Shown: positions 1 to 5,805, counted from the first letter of the stretch. The stretch is DNA of 5,873 nt from Prevotellaceae bacterium (GCA_031279735.1 JAITHX010000223.1:1-5873), one strand, 5' to 3'. Notes: generated by a model from the sequence alone, not told the origin. A program made the numbers and translations.

Positions 1-540
1 TAATTCAAAAAAGTGCCACAGCGCCACGCCCACGCTTACCGACACATTCAGCGAATGTTTCGTTCCGAACTGAGGTATTTCGATGCACGCTTCGCACATA
101 TCGAGCACCTTTTGTCCGACCCCCTTCACCTCGTTGCCGAACACCAGAGCGTATTTCTTTGTTTTTTCGGGTGCGAAAGCATGCAGGGGCAGGCTGTTTT
201 CCGTTTGTTCCACGGCAAGCGCCGTGTAGCCCTGTTCAGTGAGTTCGGTTATTGCATCTTCCGTCTTTTCAAAGTATTTCCATTCCACCGAATCTTCGGC
301 GCCGAGAGCCGTTTTGTGAATTTCGGCGGAGGGAGGAGGCGCAGAGATGCCGCACAGCATTATCTTTTCTATGCGGAAGGCGTCGGCGGTGCGAAAGGCG
401 GAACCGATATTGTGTCCGCTGCGCAAGTTGTCGAGCACCACGACTATGGGGGTTTTCTCTGCCGCCCTGTATTCCTGCGGCGAGAGACGTTTCATTTCGG
501 AATTGAGCAGTTTCCGGAATTTGCTTGTGCCGTTGTTCAC
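1..540 (-). CDS. TrmH/SpoU-family RNA 2'-O-methyltransferase, C-terminus cut by left window edge
   Basis: This is a SPOUT-class enzyme that would transfer a methyl group from S-adenosylmethionine to a ribose 2'-OH in tRNA or rRNA, in the cytoplasm; the exact substrate cannot be told. I translated 180 residues with no stop before the edge. All three SPOUT motifs are visible: motif 1 NIGSAFRTADAF (about residues 44-55, with the conserved Asn and Arg50), motif 2 ALVFGNEVKGV (131-141), and motif 3 IPQFGTKHSLNVSVSVGVAL (155-174), which forms the knot and cofactor site. The family is usually about 180 residues long, so only a few residues should be missing. I chose the GTG at 540 because family members begin a few residues before an RKL..EEL.RLS-like segment, here RKLLNSEMKRLS. 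The first in-frame ATG, at 495, would remove the start of that segment, and an in-frame stop lies at 600. The start overlaps the hemD stop (GTGA), which suggests translational coupling. Family assignment is very secure; the start is moderately secure. Confidence 0.94.
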   Translation of the reverse strand, partial: MNNGTSKFRKLLNSEMKRLSPQEYRAAEKTPIVVVLDNLRSGHNIGSAFRTADAFRIEKIMLCGISAPPPSAEIHKTALGAEDSVEWKYFEKTEDAITELTEQGYTALAVEQTENSLPLHAFAPEKTKKYALVFGNEVKGVGQKVLDMCEACIEIPQFGTKHSLNVSVSVGVALWHFFEL

Positions 541-1286
541 TGCGAATTGTTCTTCAGAAACAAATCCAAAGCTTTCGACATCGACGGTATTTCCGGTTTA
601 GGCGCTTCTATCGACAGGGTGAACTTCGCCGCCTTTACCGCTTTTGCGGTTGCGGGACCGAAGGTTGCGAAAAGCGTGTCGCCCTGAGCATAGTCGGGGA
701 AATTCGATTGCAGCGACTTTATTTCCATCGGGCTGAAGAAGGCTATTATGTCGTATTCGGCGATGTTCAGCGCCGAGAGGTCGGTTGCCACGGTGCGGTA
801 GAGTATCGCTCTGGTGATTTTGAGTTTCGCCTTTTCGAGCGATTTGGGCACTTCGGGCTTATAGGAATCGGCAAGAACGAGAAAGAACTTGTCGTTCCGG
901 TGTTTCGAGACGGTAGTCAGAGTTATCAGCGACGTGAGACTTCCGTCGCCGAAGAATATTTTTCGTTTTCTGTAAACTATATATTTTTGGAGATACAAGG
1001 CTATGGCTTCCGACATGCAGAAGTATTTCATCGTTTCCGGCACCGAAATTCGCGATTCCTCGCAGATGCGAAAAAAATGATCGACGGCGGTGCGGGCATT
1101 GAATATTACTGCGGTGTGCGCGACGATTTCTATTTTCTGTTTGCGGAAATCCTTAAGCGGTACGCTTTCAACTTGGATGAATGGTTTGAAGTCGATTTTC
1201 ACATTGTACTTGTTCGCCAAATCTATGTAAGGCGACTTATCGGTGGATTCAGGCTGCGATATTAATATCTTCTTTATTTTTTTCAT
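537..1286 (-). CDS. hemD: Uroporphyrinogen-III synthase (HemD)
   Basis: HemD cyclises hydroxymethylbilane, inverting ring D, to give uroporphyrinogen III, the common precursor of heme, sirohaem and corrinoids; it acts in the cytoplasm. The 249-residue product has the family length and the low-conservation two-lobed layout. Seen directly: an N-terminal strand followed by a K/Q-rich stretch (MKKIKKILISQP), the first-lobe signature IFNARTAVDHFF (61-72), KYFCMSEAIALYLQKY (87-102) where related Bacteroidetes proteins are strongly conserved, YRTV (163-166), the second-lobe signature IAFFSPMEIKSL (181-192), and a C-terminal FATFGPATAKAV (206-217) followed by PKPEIPSMSKAL (229-240), matching the usual Gly-x-x-Thr-Ala and Pro-Thr-x-x-x-Met/Leu region. 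It lies 45 bp downstream of the DUF4271 gene and overlaps the methyltransferase gene by 4 bp. No other tetrapyrrole gene is in the window, so whether it serves heme, sirohaem or cobamide synthesis cannot be judged here. Confidence 0.93.
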   Translation of the reverse strand: MKKIKKILISQPESTDKSPYIDLANKYNVKIDFKPFIQVESVPLKDFRKQKIEIVAHTAVIFNARTAVDHFFRICEESRISVPETMKYFCMSEAIALYLQKYIVYRKRKIFFGDGSLTSLITLTTVSKHRNDKFFLVLADSYKPEVPKSLEKAKLKITRAILYRTVATDLSALNIAEYDIIAFFSPMEIKSLQSNFPDYAQGDTLFATFGPATAKAVKAAKFTLSIEAPKPEIPSMSKALDLFLKNNSQ

Positions 1287-1290
1287 TTTT

Positions 1291-1295
1291 TCCTT
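1291..1295 (-). promoter_or_regulatory. Possible Shine-Dalgarno site of hemD
   Basis: On the minus strand AAGGA precedes the hemD ATG (1286-1284) by four A residues, giving an AAGGAAAAATG context. The spacing is short and Bacteroidetes rely little on such sites, so its role is uncertain. It does support the ATG at 1286 and shows that hemD has its own initiation signal, rather than depending only on coupling to the gene upstream. Confidence 0.4.
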
Positions 1296-1331
1296 GTCTC
1301 TTTTTCTCCCTAAATATAGCTTCCCTATGTT

Positions 1332-2051
1332 TTAACTTGTTTCAACGCTCTTAAAAACAATATATAACACTATATACGGACTAATTTCCAAGCCGCAAAG
1401 GTACAAAAAACGGAAAAAATACGAAACTCCCGTCTCGGCAAAAATTTTCATCAGCCGAACGAACATCAGAATCATCACTATGCCTCCGAGTATCTTCGCG
1501 GCTTCGAGCGCTACGACTGTCGTCCGGCTGTCGTGGATAAGCGCAAGCATGGTCACGGGACAGATTACGATGCCCGTTATGCTCAGATAATGTTTTCTGT
1601 TGTATTCGAGTTCGTTGAAAACATTGTCCGCCTGACACAGCTTTCCGCTCGCCTTCATTACTCCGGCCTGAATGAGCATCACGCCCGACAGCGCCGCCGA
1701 CAGCAGGGCGGTAGTCCTGTAGTCGGGCTGCTCGAATTGCAGCGCGAGCAGCGACGCCACGTTGATGATGGCAAACAGCACGACGTAGAACGGATGCACG
1801 GCGCTCGTGTCGGACGAATCCTCGTAGCGTTTCCGCGCAAAACGGTAGTCCAGAAACATTTTGTAGAGATCGGATTTGTGGTGCCGCAGCGCAAACAGCA
1901 CTGCCAGCAGGTAAACCAGCAGAAAGAAAGCCGCAATGCCTTTTTCCATCAATTCGTAGTGTATGGGATTCGGCAACTGTACGGACGACAGCTCCGACAC
2001 CTTGTCGAAAATCGTTGACGAGCCTCCGAATATGTCCTTATTCGTATTCAT
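1332..2051 (-). CDS. DUF4271 family polytopic inner-membrane protein, function unknown
   Basis: The 239-residue product is an integral membrane protein with about six hydrophobic segments: roughly residues 37-56, 88-105, 114-131, 155-173, 181-201 and 211-233. A soluble stretch of about 36 residues precedes the first helix, and a charged loop, HHKSDLYKMFLDYRFARKRYEDSSD (written here in parts: HHKSDLYKMF and LDYRFARKRYEDSSD), lies between helices 1 and 2. The ending YFFRFLYLCGLEISPYIVLY (211-230) is the part I recognise as characteristic of DUF4271, a family I know only from Bacteroidetes and often seen next to hemD. There is no signal peptide and no catalytic motif that I can identify. The ATG at 2051 overlaps the last 14 bp of carB, and the preceding mRNA (AAAGCTGGG) is only a weak ribosome site, so re-initiation after carB is likely. 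A role linked to hemD or to membrane biogenesis would be conjecture from position alone. The gene call is secure and the family call fairly secure. Confidence 0.88.
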   Translation of the reverse strand: MNTNKDIFGGSSTIFDKVSELSSVQLPNPIHYELMEKGIAAFFLLVYLLAVLFALRHHKSDLYKMFLDYRFARKRYEDSSDTSAVHPFYVVLFAIINVASLLALQFEQPDYRTTALLSAALSGVMLIQAGVMKASGKLCQADNVFNELEYNRKHYLSITGIVICPVTMLALIHDSRTTVVALEAAKILGGIVMILMFVRLMKIFAETGVSYFFRFLYLCGLEISPYIVLYIVFKSVETS

Positions 2052-5000
2052 CCCAGCTTTTTATGCTTATGTCGTCCAAACCGTATCTGATAAACGAATT
2101 GATAAACGCCGCCGCAAGGCGGGCATTGGTTATCAACGGAATATTGTAGTCGATGGCGCTGCGCCGTATCGTGTAGTCGTTGCGCAGTTCGCCCTGCGTG
2201 AGATTCTTCGGGATGTTGATGACGAGATCCACCTGTTTTTCCTTCAGCAAATCCAGCGCGTTGGGGCTCTTGTCCTCGTCGGGCCAGTGCACCGCTACGG
2301 AAGGCACGCCGTTGTCGGACAGATAGCGATGCGTGCCCGGAGTGGCGTAAATGATGTAGCCCATAACGGCGAGCCGTTCGGTGGGACGCAGCAGCACGGC
2401 TTTGGTCTCCGACGAACCCGACGACAGCATAATGCTCTTTTTCGGAATGGAATAGCCCGACGACAGCATAGAGTTGAGCAGCGCCTCGTAGAAATCGCTG
2501 CCCAGACAGCCCACTTCTCCGGTCGAAGCCATATCGACGCCCAGAATAGGGTCGGCGTTCTGAAGCCGCGAAAACGAGAATTGCGAGGCTTTTATGCCCA
2601 CATAGTCGAGGTCGAAGGCGGATTTTTCGGGCTTTTCGGTTTTTATTCCGAGCATAATCTTGGTCGCGAGTTCAATCAGATTAATCTTGAGAACCTTCGA
2701 CACGAACGGGAAACTGCGCGACGCCCGCAGGTTGCACTCGATAACCCTGATGTCGTTGTCCTTGGCGAGGAACTGAATGTTGAACGGTCCGGTGATGTTC
2801 AGCGCTTCGGCTATGTCGCGCGAAATGCGCTTGATGCGGCGCACCGTGGCGATGTATATCTTTTGTGGAGGGAACTGAATCGTTGCGTCGCCCGAATGAA
2901 CGCCTGCAAATTCAACGTGTTCCGAAATAGCGTAGGCTATTATGACCCCTTTGTCGGCTACGGCGTCCATTTCTATTTCCTTGGCGTTTTCGATGAACTC
3001 GGACACTACCACCGGATATTTCTTCGACACTTCGGTCGCCACCTTCAGGAACTGTTCGAGTTCCGCAGTGTTGGAACATACGTTCATCGCCGCGCCGGAA
3101 AGCACATACGACGGACGCACCAGAACGGGAAAGCCCACGAGGTCGATAAACTGACGTATTTCGTTCAGCGTGGTCAGCTCCTTCCATCTCGGCTGGTCGA
3201 TTTTCAGGCGGTCGAGCATTGAGGAAAACTTGTGCCGGTCTTCGGCACCGTCGATTGAACTCGCGGCGGTTCCAAGCAGATGCACGCCGGATTCGGCAAG
3301 ACGCACAGCCAGATTGTTGGGTATCTGACCGCCCATCGAAATAACCGTGCCGGCGGGACGTTCAAGCTCCACGATGTCCATCACCCGTTCGTAGCTCAAC
3401 TCGTCGAAATACAGACGGTCGCACATATCGTAGTCCGTGCTTACGGTTTCGGGATTGTAATTGATCATAACTCCGCGATAGCCGTTGTTGCGAATGGTTT
3501 GCAGCGCGTTGACGCTGCACCAGTCGAACTCCACGCTGCTCCCTATGCGATATGCGCCGGAACCGAGCACGACGACCGAACGTTTGTCGTCGGCGAAATC
3601 CACATCGTGAGCCGTGCCGCCGTAGGTGAGATAGAGATAATTGGTTTGAGCGGGATATTCGGCGGCAAGCGTGTCTATCTGCTTTACGCACGGAACGATG
3701 CCCCGCAACTTGCGGTGATTGCGCACTCGGGCGAGAAGCGTTTCGTCGTCTATGTTTTTAAATATAAGTCGCGCCAGCTGAAAATCGCTGAATCCGGACA
3801 CTTTCGCGCGGCGCAGCAGAGGGTCGGGCAGCGAAGCCAAGTCGTTGTATTCCGTCAGTTCGTAGGAAAGGGCAATGATATTGTGCAGCTTCTCCAGAAA
3901 CCAGCGGTCGATTTTCGTGAGTTCGTGGATTCGTCCCACGCTGTAGCCCTCGTCCAATGCGCGGGCTATATAGAATATTCGCTTGTCGGTAGGTTCTGCG
4001 AGAGCCTTTTCCAGATTCGCGGACGCAATCTTGCGGTTGGCGACGAACCCGTGCATGTTTTGCCCTATCATGCGCAGCCCCTTCTGTATGGCTTCCTCGA
4101 AGGTGCGCCCTATCGCCATCACCTCGCCCACGCTCTTCATGCTGCTGCCGAGCTTGTGCGAAACGCCCTGAAATTTGCCCAAATCCCAGCGCGGAATCTT
4201 GCACACCACATAGTCGAGCGCAGGCTCGAAGAACGCCGGAGTGGTCTTGGTTACCGAGTTGACAAGATCGAAAAGCCCGTAACCCAGCGCGAGTTTGGCA
4301 GCAACGAAAGCCAGAGGGTAGCCCGTAGCCTTCGACGCCAGCGCCGAAGAACGCGAAAGACGGGCGTTGACCTCGATGACCCTGTAATCCTCCGATTCGG
4401 GGTCGAGGGCATACTGAACGTTACATTCGCCCACAATGCCAATGTGGCGCACTATCTTTATCGCCAGTTCGCGCAGCTTGTGATATTCCTTGTTGCTCAA
4501 GGTTTGCGACGGTGCCACGACTATGCTTTCGCCCGTGTGTATGCCGAGCGGGTCGAAGTTCTCCATATTGCACACGGTGATGCAGTTGTCGAACCTGTCG
4601 CGCACCACCTCGTACTCTATTTCCTTCCATCCCTTCAGCGATTTTTCAACAAGCAGCTGACCGGAGTAAGTGAACGCCTTTTCGGCGAGTTTCACCAGCT
4701 CGTCGGCTTTGTTGCAGAAACCGCTGCCCAAGCCGCCAAGCGCGTATGCCGCCCGAACAATGACCGGATAGCCGAGTTCGGCGGCAGCCGAAAGCGCGTC
4801 GGCCACCGAAACAACGGCGTGGCTTTTAATAGTTTTGATTTCTATCTCGTCGAGTTTTCTGACGAACAGTTCTCTGTCCTCCGTTTCGATTATCGCCTGC
4901 ACCGGCGTGCCGAGAACCTGCACCTCGTATCTGTCGAGTACGCCAAGCTGATGGAGTTTCACGCCGCAGTTCAGCGCCGTCTGTCCGCCGAAAGCCAGCA

Positions 5001-5250
5001 GAATCCCCTGCGGACGTTCCTTTTCGATAACTTTTTCCACGAAATAGGGCGTCACCGGCAAAAAATAAATCTTGTCGGCTACATTTTCCGATGTCTGCAC
5101 CGTAGCAATATTGGGATTTATCAACACCGTTTCTATCCCTTCTTCGCGCATGGCTTTCAAGGCTTGAGAACCCGAATAGTCAAATTCGCCGGCTTCGCCT
5201 ATTTTCAACGCTCCCGAACCGAGGAGAATAACTTTTTTTATTTCTTTCAT
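2038..5250 (-). CDS. carB: Carbamoyl-phosphate synthase large subunit (CarB)
   Basis: CarB makes carbamoyl phosphate from bicarbonate, ammonia and two ATP for pyrimidine and arginine synthesis. The ammonia comes from glutamine through the small subunit CarA, which is not in this window. The 1070 residues match the family length and cover every domain: N-terminal carboxyphosphate half (about 1-400) with GSGALKIGEAGEFDYSGSQA (11-30), AFGGQTALNCG (86-96), a Gly-rich ATP loop ALGGLGSGF (170-178) and catalytic EVNARLSRSS (293-302); a helical oligomerisation region (about 405-550); the carbamoyl-phosphate half (about 555-930) with GSGAYRIGSSVEFDW (563-577), MGGQIPNN (639-646) and ECNLRASRSF (838-847); and a C-terminal MGS-like regulatory domain (about 938-1070) with INIPKN (1011-1016). 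The metal and ATP residues Glu/Asn/Arg of both ATP-grasp halves (293/295/297 and 838/840/842) are intact. ECNLRASRSFPFVSK and EVNARLSRSSALASKATGYP resemble eukaryotic CPS more than E. coli CarB. I chose the ATG at 5250 because MKEIKKVILLGSGALKIGEA is the normal N-terminus. No Shine-Dalgarno is visible. First gene of the cluster, with a candidate promoter about 95 bp upstream. Confidence 0.98.
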   Translation of the reverse strand: MKEIKKVILLGSGALKIGEAGEFDYSGSQALKAMREEGIETVLINPNIATVQTSENVADKIYFLPVTPYFVEKVIEKERPQGILLAFGGQTALNCGVKLHQLGVLDRYEVQVLGTPVQAIIETEDRELFVRKLDEIEIKTIKSHAVVSVADALSAAAELGYPVIVRAAYALGGLGSGFCNKADELVKLAEKAFTYSGQLLVEKSLKGWKEIEYEVVRDRFDNCITVCNMENFDPLGIHTGESIVVAPSQTLSNKEYHKLRELAIKIVRHIGIVGECNVQYALDPESEDYRVIEVNARLSRSSALASKATGYPLAFVAAKLALGYGLFDLVNSVTKTTPAFFEPALDYVVCKIPRWDLGKFQGVSHKLGSSMKSVGEVMAIGRTFEEAIQKGLRMIGQNMHGFVANRKIASANLEKALAEPTDKRIFYIARALDEGYSVGRIHELTKIDRWFLEKLHNIIALSYELTEYNDLASLPDPLLRRAKVSGFSDFQLARLIFKNIDDETLLARVRNHRKLRGIVPCVKQIDTLAAEYPAQTNYLYLTYGGTAHDVDFADDKRSVVVLGSGAYRIGSSVEFDWCSVNALQTIRNNGYRGVMINYNPETVSTDYDMCDRLYFDELSYERVMDIVELERPAGTVISMGGQIPNNLAVRLAESGVHLLGTAASSIDGAEDRHKFSSMLDRLKIDQPRWKELTTLNEIRQFIDLVGFPVLVRPSYVLSGAAMNVCSNTAELEQFLKVATEVSKKYPVVVSEFIENAKEIEMDAVADKGVIIAYAISEHVEFAGVHSGDATIQFPPQKIYIATVRRIKRISRDIAEALNITGPFNIQFLAKDNDIRVIECNLRASRSFPFVSKVLKINLIELATKIMLGIKTEKPEKSAFDLDYVGIKASQFSFSRLQNADPILGVDMASTGEVGCLGSDFYEALLNSMLSSGYSIPKKSIMLSSGSSETKAVLLRPTERLAVMGYIIYATPGTHRYLSDNGVPSVAVHWPDEDKSPNALDLLKEKQVDLVINIPKNLTQGELRNDYTIRRSAIDYNIPLITNARLAAAFINSFIRYGLDDISIKSWDEYE

Positions 5251-5343
5251 TTGCGGAGTACTGTTTTCCCGTAACCCTAACCGTCTGTTTACTCAGCCGG
5301 TTAAGATCGCTTTTCTTTTATTTTTATATCCTTTTTCGGACGG

Positions 5344-5351
5344 CAAAATTA
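5344..5351 (-). promoter_or_regulatory. Candidate Bacteroidetes -7 promoter box for the carB cluster
   Basis: Read on the minus strand this is TAATTTTG, a perfect fit to the Bacteroidetes sigma-ABfr -7 consensus TAnnTTTG. It would place transcription initiation near 5337, leaving a leader of nearly 90 nt before the carB ATG. No clear TTTG box lies about 20 bp upstream; the nearest TTG is closer, with a spacer of about 14 nt, so the -33 element is weak or absent. The surroundings are AT-rich (5310-5370), and the 11-bp tandem repeats begin 20 bp further upstream, where an activator or repressor site might be expected. I saw no attenuator-like terminator in the leader. Confidence 0.4.
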
Positions 5352-5370
5352 AGCAAAATATAATACAATA

Positions 5371-5403
5371 GTTATACGGCGGTTATACGACGGTTATACG
5401 GCG
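5371..5403. repeat. Left block of an 11-bp tandem array (three units)
   Basis: Three contiguous 11-bp units occupy 5371-5381, 5382-5392 and 5393-5403: GTTATACGGCG, GTTATACGACG, GTTATACGGCG. They differ only at the ninth base, which alternates G, A, G. The 11-bp period is close to one helical turn, so the same face of DNA is repeated. The block lies about 20 bp upstream of the candidate carB promoter and ends one base before the inverted-repeat element. Two more units in the same orientation lie beyond the element at 5784-5805. Confidence 0.9.
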
Positions 5404-5404
5404 G

Positions 5405-5421
5405 TGGCGTGAATCCGTTGA
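5405..5421 (+). repeat. Left terminal inverted repeat, 17 bp
   Basis: TGGCGTGAATCCGTTGA is the exact reverse complement of 5761-5777. Beyond the inner end the match stops at once. Beyond the outer end the two sides are only loosely similar. This abrupt loss of identity marks the likely element end. Confidence 0.85.
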
Positions 5422-5483
5422 TCCTATCCCTGAAGGTGCCGGTTTTGTAATAAGAAATCAGGTTCTGCTGCTGTGCGGTTCTT

Positions 5484-5505
5484 CACCGCGTCGCGGTGTT
5501 TTTTT
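5484..5505 (+). terminator. Terminator-like hairpin plus T-tract in left arm, plus-strand direction
   Basis: A 15-bp palindrome (5484-5498), CACCGCG-T-CGCGGTG (six pairs with a three-base loop if folded realistically), is followed at once by seven T residues (5499-5505). This is the form of a rho-independent terminator for transcripts moving rightwards. No plus-strand gene lies to the left of it in this window, so it would only stop stray antisense transcription; it may also simply be part of the element's structure. Confidence 0.5.
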
Positions 5506-5563
5506 ACCGCAAGGGGCGCAGAGGCTTCGCGGAGGGCGCAAAGGCTTCGCGTCCTTTGCGAAG
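5484..5563 (+). repeat. Left inner inverted arm, 80 bp
   Basis: Aligned without gaps to the reverse complement of 5624-5703, this segment matches at 72 of 80 positions by my count. The inner 21 bp (5543-5563 against 5624-5644) are perfect. Most of the eight differences are transitions that leave the CGCAAAG-type repeat pattern recognisable. The arm could pair with its partner in a long hairpin enclosing the 60-bp centre. Confidence 0.88.
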
Positions 5564-5572
5564 CCTTTGCGC
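5536..5572. repeat. Perfect 15-bp hairpin within the element
   Basis: GCGCAAAGGCTTCGC (5536-5550) is followed by a 7-base loop (GTCCTTT) and its exact complement at 5558-5572. This local hairpin competes with long-range pairing between the two 80-bp arms, because it uses the innermost part of the left arm. The equivalent place in the right arm gives a much shorter stem, so the two halves are not structurally equal. Confidence 0.8.
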
Positions 5573-5623
5573 AAGATCGCCGAAGGCTGCGGGTCAAGCC
5601 CGCGAGACCCGTAACCGCACGCC
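5564..5623. repeat. Unique 60-bp centre with alternative small hairpins
   Basis: This segment between the two inverted arms is largely free of the CTTTGCG-type repeat (one copy remains at its left edge) and is not symmetrical as a whole. It can fold as GCGGG-TCAAG-CCCGC (5589-5603) or as CGGGTC (5590-5595) with GACCCG (5606-5611), which exclude each other; a small GCC-GAA-GGC stem lies at 5579-5587. It would form the apical part of any long hairpin made by the arms. I recognise no known RNA family in it. Confidence 0.6.
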
Positions 5624-5703
5624 CTTCGCAAAGGACGCGAAGCCCTTGCGCCCTTTGCGAAGCCTTTGCGCCCTTTGCGTTACAAAAACACCGCAACGCG
5701 GTG
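5624..5703 (-). repeat. Right inner inverted arm, 80 bp
   Basis: Inverted partner of 5484-5563 (72/80 identical). Besides the inverted relation it contains a local direct repeat: the 14-mer TTGCGCCCTTTGCG occurs at 5646-5659 and 5666-5679, a 20-bp period, so part of this arm seems to have grown by tandem duplication of CTTTGCG-type units. Confidence 0.88.
5684..5703 (-). terminator. Terminator-like hairpin plus T-tract in right arm, minus-strand direction
   Basis: On the minus strand CACCGC-GTT-GCGGTG (5703-5689) is followed by five T residues (5688-5684). It mirrors the left-arm signal and would stop leftward transcripts that enter from beyond the right edge. It could therefore insulate the carB cluster from upstream read-through and make the cluster depend on a promoter between here and 5250. 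Confidence 0.5.
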
Positions 5704-5760
5704 AAAAAACACGCAAACTTTTCTGCACAATTTCCGGCAGAACCGCAGAAATAATACCTT

Positions 5761-5777
5761 TCAACGGATTCACGCCA
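5761..5777 (-). repeat. Right terminal inverted repeat, 17 bp
   Basis: TCAACGGATTCACGCCA is the exact reverse complement of 5405-5421. Four further bases (TTAC, 5778-5781) separate it from the flanking 14-bp direct repeat, so the true right end may be 5781 rather than 5777. Confidence 0.85.
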
Positions 5778-5783
5778 TTACCG

Positions 5784-5805
5784 GTTATACGGCGGTTATA
5801 CGACC
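5784..5805. repeat. Right block of the 11-bp tandem array (two units)
   Basis: GTTATACGGCG (5784-5794) and GTTATACGACC (5795-5805) continue the unit found at 5371-5403 in the same orientation, not inverted like the element between them. The last unit overlaps a small dyad, GTTATA (5795-5800) with TATAAC (5807-5812). The remaining bases to 5873 contain no feature I can support. Confidence 0.88.

Larger units (their letters stand above)
5405..5777. repeat. Roughly 375-bp palindromic intergenic element, MITE-like
   Basis: The stretch is bounded by 17-bp perfect terminal inverted repeats (5405-5421 and 5761-5777). It contains long inner inverted arms (5484-5563 and 5624-5703) around a 60-bp centre. 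Much of the interior is made of the 7-mer CTTTGCG or its complement CGCAAAG, seven exact copies between 5537 and 5679, with near copies elsewhere. No transposase or other credible coding sequence is present, so if mobile it would depend on an enzyme supplied elsewhere. Arg/Ser/Ala/Leu-rich open frames on both strands are by-products of the repeat. A 14-bp direct repeat flanks it (5391-5404 abutting the left end, 5782-5795 four bases beyond the right end), as expected of a target duplication. Alternatives are a non-mobile intergenic palindrome family or a structured-RNA locus. The structure is certain; the mobile interpretation is an inference. Confidence 0.75.

Noticed and set aside
13..687. 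Plus-strand open frames across the methyltransferase and hemD genes
   Set aside because: The opposite strand encodes clear SPOUT motifs and HemD here; the plus-strand products show no family resemblance.
1963..3222. Plus-strand open frame of 419 codons opposite the 3' part of carB and the start of the DUF4271 gene
   Set aside because: Same reason: antisense shadow of two real genes, with low-complexity composition and no motif.
3280..5274. Very long plus-strand open frame (664 codons) opposite carB
   Set aside because: It lies antisense to a full, well-conserved CarB. Its His/Arg/Val/Phe-rich product has no recognisable domain. Such mirror frames arise from the codon bias of the real gene.
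5251..5343. Attenuator or riboswitch in the carB leader
   Set aside because: The only dyad seen (CCGTCTG with CAGCCGG, 5281-5300) is short and mismatched. No T-tract follows it in the direction of carB, and no known pyrimidine-responsive leader motif is recognisable.
5564..5623. tRNA or other known structural RNA at the element centre
   Set aside because: The small hairpins do not make a cloverleaf, and there is no T-loop-like GTTCRA motif at the right spacing.
5371..5805. CRISPR array
   Set aside because: Units are 11 bp and contiguous with no spacers, interrupted once by a palindromic element; no cas gene is present.
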